A stretch of 64,000 nucleotides of DNA from Anaerolineaceae bacterium (lineage in GTDB: Bacteria; Chloroflexota; Anaerolineae; Aggregatilineales; Phototrophicaceae), in assembly GCA_002699585.1 (NCBI GenBank), contig PABP01000036.1, positions 2,333 to 66,332 of the forward strand. Reading direction: 5' to 3'. Position 1 is the first letter of the stretch. The number at the start of each line of letters is the position of its first letter. Positions 16,783-25,922 of the stretch are shown here, piece by piece. Position numbers and translations under genes: made by a program. The notes below the pieces were generated by a model, which made no database searches, had not been told where the DNA came from, and worked only from the letters and a program-made list of their open reading frames with translations.

Positions 16783-17838
16783 TTAGTCAGTGGCAGGCAT
16801 GGGGCCGTTGTCGGGTGGCAAATCGCCTGTTTCGACGGTCGAATCAGCCGGGGACTCCGGCGTGACAGGTGCCACTGGCGCAGCGGGTTGGCGGTTGCGC
16901 ATGCCGATGGCTTCGCCAGCCTTTTTGGCCAATTCCTGGAACTTATCACTGATGCCATCCAGCTTGGCGGCCATTTCAGCATCGGGCTGGACGCCCTGCG
17001 TTTCACGATGGTACGTAGAGATCATGGCGATCATGGCGAAGGAATCGCCGATAGCGACTTTCACCAGCCAGGACAGCAGCAGCAGGATAATCAGCGACCA
17101 TCCAGCCAACTGGGAGCTAATTAGCGACAGCAGCAGGCCAACAGGCAGCGAGAAGACGATGAAGGCCACGATGAACGGGATGTAGCTCAGGATCATCAGG
17201 GCGACAGCGTTTGTCAGGATAGGCTTCCACTTCATGGCATAGAGCACGACGCCATCGCGGGCATTGGCCCAGACGTTATCGCTCTCATCTTCGTAGAAGC
17301 TGCGTGCCAGCACGGCTTCGTCGATGTAGGTGGTCGCAAACCAGATGATGCGGTTCAGGATCTGGACCAACGTGCGCAGCGTGTCACCGGGCAACCAGCT
17401 AGCGACATTGTAGATCGTACGGGTGAAGCCACGGACCACGCCGGACACCAGCTCATCAACAACGAACATGGCATTGACTTCGCCAAAGCGCTCCTGGACC
17501 AGATTTTTACCATAGGCCAACTGGCCGCCACTATCTTTGATTTTGCCATTCTTGAGCAGTTCAGCAACGATAGCGATATGCGCTGCTTTAATCATGTAAA
17601 AGACGTAGCGATAGGCCAGATGATACAGCGCTGCCATACCGCCGATACCGATAATAAACACCAAAAAACCTAAAAATTCGACTGCGCTGCCAATCAACGC
17701 AGCGACCGCGCCAACGATCAAGAAATAAATGATCCCAACAACCCAGAAGATGATATTTGCCCCCAGGCGGATCATGATAATCGGCAGGGTACGACGTGTG
17801 AGTTCAAGTGCCTTGCCTAAATTTAATGATGCAAACAT
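16783..17838 (-). CDS. Hypothetical membrane protein
   Basis: 351 residues with about five or six hydrophobic segments (roughly 20-60, 60-85, 210-235, 235-265 and nearby) and a Pro/Ala-rich hydrophilic tail (MRNRQPAAPVAPVTPESPAD). Gly-rich amphipathic stretches alternate with helices. I do not recognise a family. It is monocistronic on the minus strand, and a divergent membrane-protein gene begins 183 bp away. Confidence 0.65.
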   Translation of the reverse strand: MFASLNLGKALELTRRTLPIIMIRLGANIIFWVVGIIYFLIVGAVAALIGSAVEFLGFLVFIIGIGGMAALYHLAYRYVFYMIKAAHIAIVAELLKNGKIKDSGGQLAYGKNLVQERFGEVNAMFVVDELVSGVVRGFTRTIYNVASWLPGDTLRTLVQILNRIIWFATTYIDEAVLARSFYEDESDNVWANARDGVVLYAMKWKPILTNAVALMILSYIPFIVAFIVFSLPVGLLLSLISSQLAGWSLIILLLLSWLVKVAIGDSFAMIAMISTYHRETQGVQPDAEMAAKLDGISDKFQELAKKAGEAIGMRNRQPAAPVAPVTPESPADSTVETGDLPPDNGPMPATD

Positions 17839-18021
17839 AGATGCTTTCCCCTCGTGTTATTCACTATAAAGTATAGGGGGAAATGCGAACAAACCCATAA
17901 AGGTGTTATAAAAATGTCCAAATGTCTGAATATTTTTATAATTGGCAATGTATTGAAATCTTATACCTTGACGCGTAAAACTTCACTTAAACTAAATAGA
18001 GTCAACCTTTAGGAGTGAAGC

Positions 18022-18375
18022 ATGTCGGCTACTGTACAAGACAACAAGCGAACCATCGCATATGACAAACTGATGACAGGCGTCGGAATTGGCGTCGTCG
18101 CGGCAGCGATTATGGCCGCCATCGGCATGATGAGCTACAGCCTATCCGGGGCGACCACACCGGGTGATGCCAGCAAGCTCGGCGTCCAGATCCTGATGGG
18201 CATGGCCTGGTTCCTGGTCATGAGCAGCATCTTCGCACCCGTGATCGGGTTTGTGTGGGGTGCGCGCCCTAGCTTTAACTGGAAAGTCTTTGTCCGCCTA
18301 TTAATTGGCTATCAAGTGTTGTGGCTGGCGGTCTATATCGTGATGTACATCCTGCGCGTCACCGTCGGCTTCTAA
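18022..18375 (+). CDS. Small hypothetical membrane protein
   Basis: 117 residues, three predicted transmembrane helices (about 22-42, 55-80, 92-112). AGGAGTGAAGC precedes the ATG, and TTGACG about 55 bp upstream is a candidate -35. Followed by a terminator, so probably a single-gene unit. No family recognised. Confidence 0.7.
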   Translation: MSATVQDNKRTIAYDKLMTGVGIGVVAAAIMAAIGMMSYSLSGATTPGDASKLGVQILMGMAWFLVMSSIFAPVIGFVWGARPSFNWKVFVRLLIGYQVLWLAVYIVMYILRVTVGF

Positions 18376-18399
18376 AACAACCTTTTTCTTAGCCCCTTG

Positions 18400-18425
18400 A
18401 GGCACGCCCAGCGCGTGCCTTTTTG
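18400..18425 (+). terminator. Intrinsic terminator
   Basis: AGGCACGC-CCAGC-GCGTGCCT followed by TTTTTG. Confidence 0.8.
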
Positions 18426-18558
18426 CGTTATAGATAGAATGATAGGCAGAAGGTCATGTACCTATTGAGGTGGAAGTATCCCACAATTTGGGCCTGCTAT
18501 CGGGAGCGCTTCATTGTTAAACTAGGGACGAGTCGCCATAGAGAAATGACCCAATTGC

Positions 18559-19032
18559 ATGACAAACCCATCTTATAATTTATCCGAAACCATCGAAGCC
18601 GCTAAACAGACCATCGCCACGACGCGCGAAGAAGTCCGCGCCTACATCCCGGCGGTGATGCAGCGGCTAGCGATTACTTTCGGCCTGCCGGTACTGGCAG
18701 CGCTGCTGGTCGCTACAGTTGGCGCGATGCTGCTCTCAGAGGTGCTGCCCTCTTCGACCACCAGCATTATCGCTTTCGGCGTGAACATCGCCATTATGGT
18801 CTACGGCTGGCGCTACCTGGAAAATCGCTACAAAGGGACATCGGCCTATATCGTCTATACGCGCTACAGTCGCACTCGGCGCGATCTGGAAAAGCTGCTC
18901 AAGAAATCGCCAGAGGGCAGTGACGTCAGCGCAGCAGATGTCGAGAAACAGCGCGAGGGCGTCATCAAAGCGGCGGATGCCTTCATGCTGGCGATGAACG
19001 ACATGGGCGCACAGCCCACCACCACCTCGTAG
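18559..19032 (+). CDS. Hypothetical membrane protein
   Basis: 157 residues with two adjacent hydrophobic segments (about 38-60 and 66-84), a basic region and a charged helical C-terminus. Ends 11 bp before the asnB-type gene, so it is probably co-transcribed with it. No family recognised. Confidence 0.65.
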   Translation: MTNPSYNLSETIEAAKQTIATTREEVRAYIPAVMQRLAITFGLPVLAALLVATVGAMLLSEVLPSSTTSIIAFGVNIAIMVYGWRYLENRYKGTSAYIVYTRYSRTRRDLEKLLKKSPEGSDVSAADVEKQREGVIKAADAFMLAMNDMGAQPTTTS

Positions 19033-19043
19033 CAGCCTGACCC

Positions 19044-20945
19044 ATGTGCGGCATTTGCGGCGTTATCCACCTGGACGGGCAACCGATTGAGCGTGATGCC
19101 CTCCAGGCGATGAACGATGCGCTCACGCATCGCGGCCCGGATGACGCCGGATACTATATCAAGGACAACGTCGGGCTGGCCATGCGCCGACTGAGCATCA
19201 TTGATGTCGCAGGCAGTCCGCAGCCCCTCTATAACGAAGATGAAAACGTGGCAGTCGTCTTCAACGGCGAAATTTTTAATTTCAAGTCACTACGCGAGCA
19301 ACTCACCCACAGCGGCCATACTTTCCGCACGGGGGGCGACGGCGAAACTATCGCCCACCTATACGAAGACCAGCAAACACAGACACCTAGCTCATTACGC
19401 GGTCAGTTCGCTTTTGCCGCCTGGGATACGGATCGGCAGCGGCTGCTATTGGCGCGAGATCGCTTTGGACAAAAGCCACTTTACTATTATCACGATCAGC
19501 ATACATTTGCCTTCGCCAGTGAAATCAAGGCGCTGCTGCAAAATCCGCGTATTGCCCGTGAATCCACATTGAATGATCCGCATTTGCTGGGGCTGTACCT
19601 GAGCTATGGCTATGTGCCTGCACCGCACACGGCCTTCAAGGGCATTCATGCGCTGCTGCCCGGATATACGCTGCTGCTACATACCGACAGCAATCAACTG
19701 GATACAGCCGCCTACTGGCAACCGCCGGAATTTGCCCCAGCGGATCGATCAGCAACCCTCGAAGAATGGATTCCGCAGGTGCGCGAGGCCCTCACCGAAG
19801 CTGTTCGGCTGCGGTTGATTGCCGATGTACCCCTGGGCGCATTCCTCAGCGGCGGGTTGGACAGCAGCCTGATTGTGGCACTGATGCAGCAGCACACCAA
19901 CGCGACCGTCAAGTCGTTCAGCATTGGCTTTTCCGGGGATGCCAGCTTTGATGAAACGCCCTATGCGCAGCAGGTGGCCACTGAACTGGGCACGGAACAC
20001 GTCAATTTCACGGTCGCGCCGGAAACCATGTCGCTGCTGGACAAGCTGGTCTGGCACTATGACGCGCCTTTCGCTGACAGCAGCGCCATTCCGACGTTTT
20101 TGGTTAGCTATTTGACGCGCCAGCACGTCACCGTCGCGCTGACAGGCGATGGCGGTGATGAACTGTTCGCGGGTTATGATCGTTTTTACGCGGCATCGCT
20201 GGTTAAAACACTGGGCGGACTGGTTCCGAGGCGCGTGTGGCAGATGGCCGCCGGGGCTTTATCGTCTGTTCCTGAGGGCACAGGTTACTATGATCGTATC
20301 AAGCGGGCGCGGCGCTTCGTACGTGGGGCGAGTCAGCCGCTGGCGCTGGCCTATTTCGACTGGGTGCGGCTGTTCAGTGCGGACCTCGCCCAACAATTGA
20401 CGCGCAGTTCTTACGATGCAGGCGGGGCGCACTTTACCAATTGGGTCGGCCAACCCACTGACCTGGGGCGCATTCTGCACGCCAATATGACCACCTATCT
20501 GCCGGATGACCTACTCATCAAGGCCGATCGGTGCAGTATGGCGGCTTCGCTAGAAGCACGTGCACCGTTTCTCGACCATGAACTGGCCGAAGTGACAGCA
20601 CGGGTTCCGCTGAACCTCAAGCTGAATGGCAGCACCACCAAGCATATCCTCAAAGAGGTGGCACGCGGCCTGCTGCCGGATGACATCATCGACCGCCGCA
20701 AGCATGGTTTTGGTGTACCGCTGGGAACCTGGCTGAAGAAGGACATCGAACCCGTGCGGCAGATGCTGCTCAGCAAGAAAGCTCGTGAACGCGGTCTGCT
20801 GGATATGGCGACGGTTGAGCGGCTCATCAGCGAGCATGAGAGCGGCCAGCGCGATCACGGTTTCCGGTTGTGGACGCTGCTGACGCTCGAATCCTGGCAC
20901 GAGCAGTTCATCGATGCCTATCGGCTGGTTGCGCCTGTGTATTAG
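19044..20945 (+). CDS. asnB: Asparagine synthase (glutamine-hydrolysing)
   Basis: 633 residues, a full-length class II amidotransferase. The start MCGICGV exposes Cys2 as the glutaminase nucleophile; RLSIIDV and NGEIFNF belong to the same domain. The synthetase domain has the PP-loop SGGLDSS near residues 270-276 and LTGDGGDELFAGYDRF. It would convert Asp (or a related acid) to the amide with Gln and ATP. In this setting, next to polysaccharide genes, an AsnB-like amidotransferase acting on a surface sugar is also possible. Confidence 0.93.
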   Translation: MCGICGVIHLDGQPIERDALQAMNDALTHRGPDDAGYYIKDNVGLAMRRLSIIDVAGSPQPLYNEDENVAVVFNGEIFNFKSLREQLTHSGHTFRTGGDGETIAHLYEDQQTQTPSSLRGQFAFAAWDTDRQRLLLARDRFGQKPLYYYHDQHTFAFASEIKALLQNPRIARESTLNDPHLLGLYLSYGYVPAPHTAFKGIHALLPGYTLLLHTDSNQLDTAAYWQPPEFAPADRSATLEEWIPQVREALTEAVRLRLIADVPLGAFLSGGLDSSLIVALMQQHTNATVKSFSIGFSGDASFDETPYAQQVATELGTEHVNFTVAPETMSLLDKLVWHYDAPFADSSAIPTFLVSYLTRQHVTVALTGDGGDELFAGYDRFYAASLVKTLGGLVPRRVWQMAAGALSSVPEGTGYYDRIKRARRFVRGASQPLALAYFDWVRLFSADLAQQLTRSSYDAGGAHFTNWVGQPTDLGRILHANMTTYLPDDLLIKADRCSMAASLEARAPFLDHELAEVTARVPLNLKLNGSTTKHILKEVARGLLPDDIIDRRKHGFGVPLGTWLKKDIEPVRQMLLSKKARERGLLDMATVERLISEHESGQRDHGFRLWTLLTLESWHEQFIDAYRLVAPVY

Positions 20946-20972
20946 TGCCGATCCTCGGTCCTTTCCAAAGAA

Positions 20973-20996
20973 GGACACAATGTATTGTACCCCTAC
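20973..20996 (+). repeat. Palindrome-CCCTACG repeat (family B)
   Basis: GGACACAATGTATTGTACCC followed by CTAC. It is joined directly to a short family A fragment (CGATCCTCGGTCC) at 20948. Confidence 0.6.
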
Positions 20997-21018
20997 AAAC
21001 GTGCGGTCACGGGTGGCG

Positions 21019-21042
21019 GACGCAGCGTGCTGCGTCCCTACG
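21019..21042 (+). repeat. Palindrome-CCCTACG repeat (family B)
   Basis: GACGCAGCGTGCTGCGTC followed by CCTACG; the arms differ from other copies but still pair. Confidence 0.65.
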
Positions 21043-21168
21043 GTATATAGTTTGCGTGTTATGATTCTACGGTTAGCCGCTTGCGTGGCGTGACCCTGTA
21101 CCAACGGTTGATGTCGTGTACACTGGCCGGGTAAGCAATTTTTAAGCAATTAAAACGAGGAGAGACAT

Positions 21169-21561
21169 ATGGATCACAAGACAGCCGGAGCCGAATTCCT
21201 GGAGAACAATGCCAAGCGCGACGAAGTGAAGACCACGTCCAGTGGCTTGCAATACGTTGTCGTCGAAGAAGGCCAGGGTCCCAAGCCAGGGCCGACCGAT
21301 ACGGTCGAGGTGCATTATCGCGGCACGCTCATCGACGGTACCGAGTTCGATAGCAGCTACAAGCGCGGTCAGACAATCTCATTCCCTTTGAACCGCGTGA
21401 TCGCCGGCTGGACCGAAGGCGTGCAGTTGATGTCGCCAGGGGCCAAGTACACGTTCTATATTCCGTACAACCTGGCTTATGGCGAACGCGGCACGCCTGG
21501 TGGCCCCATCCCCGGTTATGCGGCACTAATCTTCGATGTGGAACTCGTCAGCATCAAATAG
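21169..21561 (+). CDS. FKBP-type peptidyl-prolyl isomerase
   Basis: 130-residue single-domain FKBP. The core VEVHYRGTLIDGTEFDSSYKRGQTISFPLNRVIAGWTEG carries the FKBP active-site residues (Tyr, Asp, Phe, Val-Ile, Trp), and GPIPGYAALIFDVELVSI closes the fold. No signal peptide, so probably cytoplasmic, where it would speed proline isomerisation in folding proteins. The ribosome site GAGGAGAG lies 7 bases before the ATG. Confidence 0.95.
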   Translation: MDHKTAGAEFLENNAKRDEVKTTSSGLQYVVVEEGQGPKPGPTDTVEVHYRGTLIDGTEFDSSYKRGQTISFPLNRVIAGWTEGVQLMSPGAKYTFYIPYNLAYGERGTPGGPIPGYAALIFDVELVSIK

Positions 21562-21598
21562 GGTCTTTAGGTAGTAGACATCTCTGCCCGATCTATAG

Positions 21599-21624
21599 GG
21601 GGCAAGGCGTGCCTTGCCCCTACG
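21599..21624 (+). repeat. Palindrome-CCCTACG repeat (family B)
   Basis: GGGCAAGGCGTGCCTTGCCC followed by CTACG. Confidence 0.65.
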
Positions 21625-21679
21625 TTATGCGCGAAATATTGGGCCACAATGTGATGCTCCATATCGAGCAGTCTGACCA

Positions 21680-21704
21680 GGGCACAATATATTGTGCCCC
21701 TACG
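21680..21704 (+). repeat. Palindrome-CCCTACG repeat (family B)
   Basis: GGGCACAATATATTGTGCCC, a perfect 20-bp palindrome, followed by CTACG. Confidence 0.7.
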
Positions 21705-21811
21705 GTTATGAAAGCGAATGTGGTCCGGGCATAGCCGGGAGCATGGCTAAGGCATCTGGTCGGCCGGGGTGTATAAGGTTTGCGATTTACTGACTACAGA
21801 AAGGCCCGCTT

Positions 21812-22711
21812 GTGAAGCTCGCAGTCAACTACTCTGAAGCTATGGCAACCCTGGTACGCAATGGCGAAGCTGACGTCGATGTGTTTAAATGCCCCGCCTG
21901 GCCGGATGCGCTGGCAAAGGCCAGCGACTTGCGCCCCGCTTATGCGCATCTGCCGCTGACGATCCGCGCCGATGGTAAAGTCACTAACAGCGAAGCCAAA
22001 ACCGAAGTCGATTGGGATGCGCTGGACGCGGTCATTGCTGGCAGCCAGACGCGGCATATCAACCTGCACCCGGACATCAACGCCCCTGGTTTACAGCACA
22101 TCCCCGCAGATGGCACCGACACGGAGCACATCGAGCAGGTGGCCGATCTGATGATCGATTGCGTGATGGTGGCGGTGGATCGCTATGGCGCGGATAAGGT
22201 CACAGTTGAGAATATCTATGGCCTGCGGGGTGAAGGTCGGCGGGCGATGATGCTGCCGGAAACCATGCATCGCATTCTGGATGCAACCGGAGCCGGGTTC
22301 CTGCTGGATCTTTCCCATGCGCAGTTGGCCGCGGAACAGCTTGGCGTGGACCCCAAGGCCTATATCGACGCACTGCCTGTCCAGCGTTTGCAGGAAATGC
22401 ACGTCACGGGCATCCGCCTATTTGATGCCGATTTCTGCGCTCATCTAGCTAGCCTGGGCATTCCCGATACGTTCATTGACCGCTTCCGGGGCATACGACT
22501 GGACCATATGGCCTTCACCGATGCCGATTGGGACTTTTTGGCGTGGGCGTTCCAGCGGCTGCATAACAACGAATGGCAACAGCCCTGGGTCGTGTCGATG
22601 GAGTATGGCGGCGTCGGGCCTGTGTGGGAAGATATGGCGGAAATCGACCTGCTTCGGGTGCAGATTCCGCGCCTGTACAGTCTGGTTCATGGGGTGCCGA
22701 TTGAGGCTTAA
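21812..22711 (+). CDS. DUF692-like TIM-barrel protein
   Basis: 299 residues with a GTG start (MKLAVNYSE). The central part VTVENIYGLRGEG, MMLPETMHRILDATGAGFLLDLSHAQLAAEQLGVD, then AYIDALPVQRLQEMHVTGIRL matches the layout of DUF692 / UPF0276 xylose-isomerase-like barrels. His, Asp and Glu residues (ENIY, LDLSHA, EMHVTG) would bind iron. Characterised relatives (MbnB, TglH) oxidise cysteines of small peptides. No peptide substrate gene or partner is visible nearby, so the role here is open. Confidence 0.65.
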   Translation: MKLAVNYSEAMATLVRNGEADVDVFKCPAWPDALAKASDLRPAYAHLPLTIRADGKVTNSEAKTEVDWDALDAVIAGSQTRHINLHPDINAPGLQHIPADGTDTEHIEQVADLMIDCVMVAVDRYGADKVTVENIYGLRGEGRRAMMLPETMHRILDATGAGFLLDLSHAQLAAEQLGVDPKAYIDALPVQRLQEMHVTGIRLFDADFCAHLASLGIPDTFIDRFRGIRLDHMAFTDADWDFLAWAFQRLHNNEWQQPWVVSMEYGGVGPVWEDMAEIDLLRVQIPRLYSLVHGVPIEA

Positions 22712-22730
22712 CGCATAAAACAAGTGAATT

Positions 22731-22755
22731 GGGCACAATGTATTGTGCCCCTACG
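22731..22755 (+). repeat. Palindrome-CCCTACG repeat (family B)
   Basis: GGGCACAATGTATTGTGCCC followed by CTACG. Confidence 0.7.
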
Positions 22756-22778
22756 GTATATTTTGCTAGCTTGGTTCG

Positions 22779-22804
22779 GATGCAGCGTGTGTTGCATCCC
22801 TACG
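22779..22804 (+). repeat. Palindrome-CCCTACG repeat (family B)
   Basis: GATGCAGCGTGTGTTGCATC followed by CCTACG, 24 bp after the previous copy. Confidence 0.6.
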
Positions 22805-22981
22805 ACCTACTGTGTCATTTTTTGATCCTCACATAGGGTGCTGATAACTGTTCCCATCGGGTTGGTGTCGCCACAGGCCCAATAATGGGTATACTCCCCT
22901 TCATACTCATACATCGCTGTTCCAACGCTACTGACACAACAACCACTTCGTAGACATCATGAGCGCGATAAGGGGAATCGT

Positions 22982-23503
22982 ATGGCTCAGGACATTGATC
23001 TGCTGATTGCCATGGCAGAGATTGCAGGTATCTTCGTCGGCTTTGGCGCCCTAATCAGCGTGATACGGCGCAACGAAATCGACAGCACACAGCTTGGTCA
23101 AATCCGGGCAGTGGTGACAATTGGGCTGGTGGTGATGGTCGCCGCCCTGGTCCCGGTGGGCATCAGCCGCTTTGGCGTTGAGGGGCACGACTTATGGTTC
23201 GTGTGCAGCCTTGTCTTCCTGGGGCTGACCTGGGTCGTGAATATTTTGTCTTTGCGCGACCCAGAAAATCGAGAGTTGCTCATCCGACGCACAAAAGCCA
23301 GCCCGGTGATGACGGTCTTCTTCTGGTTGCTGCTGGAAGTCCCCATGCAGATCCCGCTGGTGCTGACCGTACTGGGCCTGTATCCGCACCTGGAACCCGC
23401 CTTCTACATTACGTCGCTGGTGCTCAACCAGTTCCAGGCGGCGTTTGTGCTGGCACAACTCGTTTATTCGCAGGCGAATACGCCCAGCAATGCCTCAGCC
23501 TGA
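22982..23503 (+). CDS. Hypothetical membrane protein
   Basis: 173 residues with about five hydrophobic segments (9-28, 42-62, 70-90, 110-130, 140-162). The beginning MAEIAGIFVGFGALISVIRR is Gly-rich and may form a packed helix. GGGGAATC precedes the ATG. Followed after 36 bp by the MDR oxidoreductase, probably in the same transcript. No family recognised. Confidence 0.65.
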   Translation: MAQDIDLLIAMAEIAGIFVGFGALISVIRRNEIDSTQLGQIRAVVTIGLVVMVAALVPVGISRFGVEGHDLWFVCSLVFLGLTWVVNILSLRDPENRELLIRRTKASPVMTVFFWLLLEVPMQIPLVLTVLGLYPHLEPAFYITSLVLNQFQAAFVLAQLVYSQANTPSNASA

Positions 23504-23539
23504 TGGACCAGTGGGATTGATTTAAGAGAGGACCTATTT

Positions 23540-24523
23540 GTGAAAGCAGTCATCTTAAAAAAATACGGTTCGCCAGATGGTTTTGCAGTCGCGGACGTGG
23601 AAAAACCCGCGCTGAAAGACAACGGTGTCCTGATAAAAGTGCATGCGGCGACAGTATCAGCCGGGGATACGGAAGTGCGCAAGCTGAGTTTCCCCATCTA
23701 TTTGATGCTGCCGATCCGTATTTATCTGGGCATTCTGCGGCCCCGCAAGCTGATTCTGGGGCAGGAAATTGCAGGTGTCATAAAAGCAGTCGGCAAGGAT
23801 GTGACAACTTTCAATGTGGGCGATGCCGTTTTCGGGACGACGGGCATGGGCTTCGGGGGCTATGCCGAGTATAAGAGCCTGCCCGTCCAATCGGAGGATG
23901 GTGTGCTGGCCCGTAAGCCAGCGGACCTCAGCTTTGAGGAAGCAGCGGCCCTGTGCATCGGCGGCCTGGAATCATCGTACTACCTGAAGAAGGCCAACAT
24001 CCAGCCGGGTGAGCGCGTGCTGATCGTCGGTGCAGGCGGCAGCATTGGCTCGTTGGGGGTGCAATTGGCCAAGCACATGGGGGCTGAGGTCACAGCGGTT
24101 GATAGCACGGGCAAGTTGGGTATGCTGCGCGAACTCGGTGCCGACCATGTGATCGACTTCACCAAAGAGGCCTATCCGCAGCCGGAGCAAACCTACGATG
24201 TGGTCTTCGATGTCATCGGCAAAAGCCCGTTTGGTAAGTGTGTGCAGGCGCTCAATCCGAAAGGGCGTTACCTGCTAGCGAACCCCTCGCTTTCGCAGGC
24301 CCTGCGAGGACGCTGGATTGCGGCGACCAGCGATAAGACCTTTGTCTATGGCCCGGTCAGCCAGAAGCCGGAGGACATGGCCTATATCATTGATCTGGTC
24401 GAAGCGGGCCATCTGAAGCTGGTGATCGACAAGGTGTTCCCGCTGGAGCAAGCCGGTGATGCCCATCACTATTTTGAGACAGGCCAGAAAAAAGGCAACA
24501 TCATCATCCGCGTGGCTGAATAA
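23540..24523 (+). CDS. MDR-family NAD(P)-dependent oxidoreductase
   Basis: 327 residues; GTG start behind AGAGAGGA. N-terminal GroES-like domain with GQEIAGVIKAVGKDVTTFNVGDAVFGTTG. The Rossmann domain carries GERVLIVGAGGSIGSLGVQLAKHMGAEVTAV for the cofactor. The zinc-binding cysteines of classical alcohol dehydrogenases are missing, placing it with zinc-independent quinone oxidoreductase or enoyl-reductase-like members. The substrate is unknown. Confidence 0.9.
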   Translation: MKAVILKKYGSPDGFAVADVEKPALKDNGVLIKVHAATVSAGDTEVRKLSFPIYLMLPIRIYLGILRPRKLILGQEIAGVIKAVGKDVTTFNVGDAVFGTTGMGFGGYAEYKSLPVQSEDGVLARKPADLSFEEAAALCIGGLESSYYLKKANIQPGERVLIVGAGGSIGSLGVQLAKHMGAEVTAVDSTGKLGMLRELGADHVIDFTKEAYPQPEQTYDVVFDVIGKSPFGKCVQALNPKGRYLLANPSLSQALRGRWIAATSDKTFVYGPVSQKPEDMAYIIDLVEAGHLKLVIDKVFPLEQAGDAHHYFETGQKKGNIIIRVAE

Positions 24524-24544
24524 AGATTTGCCCTGCAAAACCCT

Positions 24545-24570
24545 GGGCAAGGCAGTGCCTTGCCCCTACG
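24545..24570 (+). repeat. Palindrome-CCCTACG repeat (family B)
   Basis: GGGCAAGGCAGTGCCTTGCCC followed by CTACG, 21 bp after the stop codon of the oxidoreductase. Confidence 0.65.
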
Positions 24571-24662
24571 ATTCTGCAAACATCATCATCTTCCCCGTTT
24601 TAGCGAATAAAGAACACCTGTGCTATTATCGTTGGTAGCACGAAAAAATCGGGGATGCTCCT

Positions 24663-25922
24663 ATGATCACCATCGACAAAGATACGGCTCGGCGCTTCAT
24701 TCTGGGTAAACAGGGATTATGGCCGGGGCGCCGCTGGCGTGGACCGCATGGCACGGCACAAGCCCTACGCGAGATGGAATATTTGCAGCTCGATCCGTTA
24801 CAGGTGATCGCACGCAGTCATGACATCGCCCTGCACAGCCGCGTGCTGGATTATCAGCCGGGGATGTGGGAAGACCTGGCTTATGGGCAGCGTCAATTCT
24901 TCGATTGGGGCGGCTGGCTGGCAACGCGCCCGATGGAAGAACTGCCTTACTGGCGGGTCATTATGCATCGGGAGCGTGATGGGCATAACGATGTAGACGC
25001 GCGCATACTCAAGATGGGCAAAGAACACGCCGATGCTATCGTTGAAATGCGCAACCTGCTGCAAGAGCGTGAGACGGTCAGCAATCGAGATTTTAAAGCA
25101 GCAAATCGCAAACGCACCCAGAGCTACCGAGGTCGCAAGGATAGTTCGGTGGCCTTATATTACCTGTGGCGCACAGGCGAGGTGATGACACATCATCGGG
25201 AAAATTTTGAGCGCGTATACGCCCTGACAGAAAATGTAGCCCCAGAAGAGTTTATCCGCGAGAGTGACCCGGATGAAGCCGATCTGTTCTTAATCCAGAA
25301 GGAAATTAGCTTTTCTGGATTGTCACGTCTGGACCGCAAAGCAGATGGGTTCCAACGCGGTGTGCCGTTCAGCAAGAAGGAGGCGCTGCGCGAAAGCCTA
25401 CTGGCCAACGACAAAATCGTCGAAGTAAAGGTCAAAGGATGGCGCTCCACACAGTATATGTTAACCCATGATGTGCCACTTCTCGATGCAGTAGCAGCAG
25501 GCGGCGTTCCTGAAGCCTGGAGGCCTCTTGACACAGATACGACGCAGGAAGTGGTTTTCCTCGCACCGCTGGATAAGGTCAGTGCCAGGGGACGCGCCAA
25601 GGTCGTGTTTGACTTCAACTATGTGTGGGAAGTCTATAAGCCTGCCGAGAAGCGCCAGTATGGTTACTACACGATGCCCATCTTATGGGGTGACCAGCTT
25701 GTGGCACGATTTGACAGCAAATTCGACCGAACGAGCGAAACATTTGTCATCCTGGGCCTATGGCTGGAAGACGACGCGCTCGGCCAGGACGATGATTTCG
25801 CAGGCGCATTAGCGCGTGGCTTCGCACGGTTTGTGAGATTTTTAGGAGCCAGCCAACTGGATGCGCAAGCGATCAACGAACCGCTGCTGCGCAAGCGCAT
25901 CCTGGCAGAAAAATCGGGCTAG
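24663..25922 (+). CDS. Winged-helix protein of the YcaQ/AlkX DNA glycosylase group
   Basis: 419 residues with the HTH_42 layout. RRFILGKQGLWPGRRWRGP leads into EMEYLQLDPLQVIARSHDIALHSR; the QxD motif (LQLD) is where AlkX/YcaQ-type glycosylases keep their catalytic pair. FDWGGWLATRPMEELPYWR and the C-terminal wing WGDQLVARFDSKFDR follow the family. Characterised relatives unhook interstrand DNA crosslinks. An extended -10 (TGCTATTAT) lies about 40 bp upstream. Substrate inferred, not shown. Its stop overlaps that of the convergent aldolase gene by 4 bp. Confidence 0.82.
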   Translation: MITIDKDTARRFILGKQGLWPGRRWRGPHGTAQALREMEYLQLDPLQVIARSHDIALHSRVLDYQPGMWEDLAYGQRQFFDWGGWLATRPMEELPYWRVIMHRERDGHNDVDARILKMGKEHADAIVEMRNLLQERETVSNRDFKAANRKRTQSYRGRKDSSVALYYLWRTGEVMTHHRENFERVYALTENVAPEEFIRESDPDEADLFLIQKEISFSGLSRLDRKADGFQRGVPFSKKEALRESLLANDKIVEVKVKGWRSTQYMLTHDVPLLDAVAAGGVPEAWRPLDTDTTQEVVFLAPLDKVSARGRAKVVFDFNYVWEVYKPAEKRQYGYYTMPILWGDQLVARFDSKFDRTSETFVILGLWLEDDALGQDDDFAGALARGFARFVRFLGASQLDAQAINEPLLRKRILAEKSG

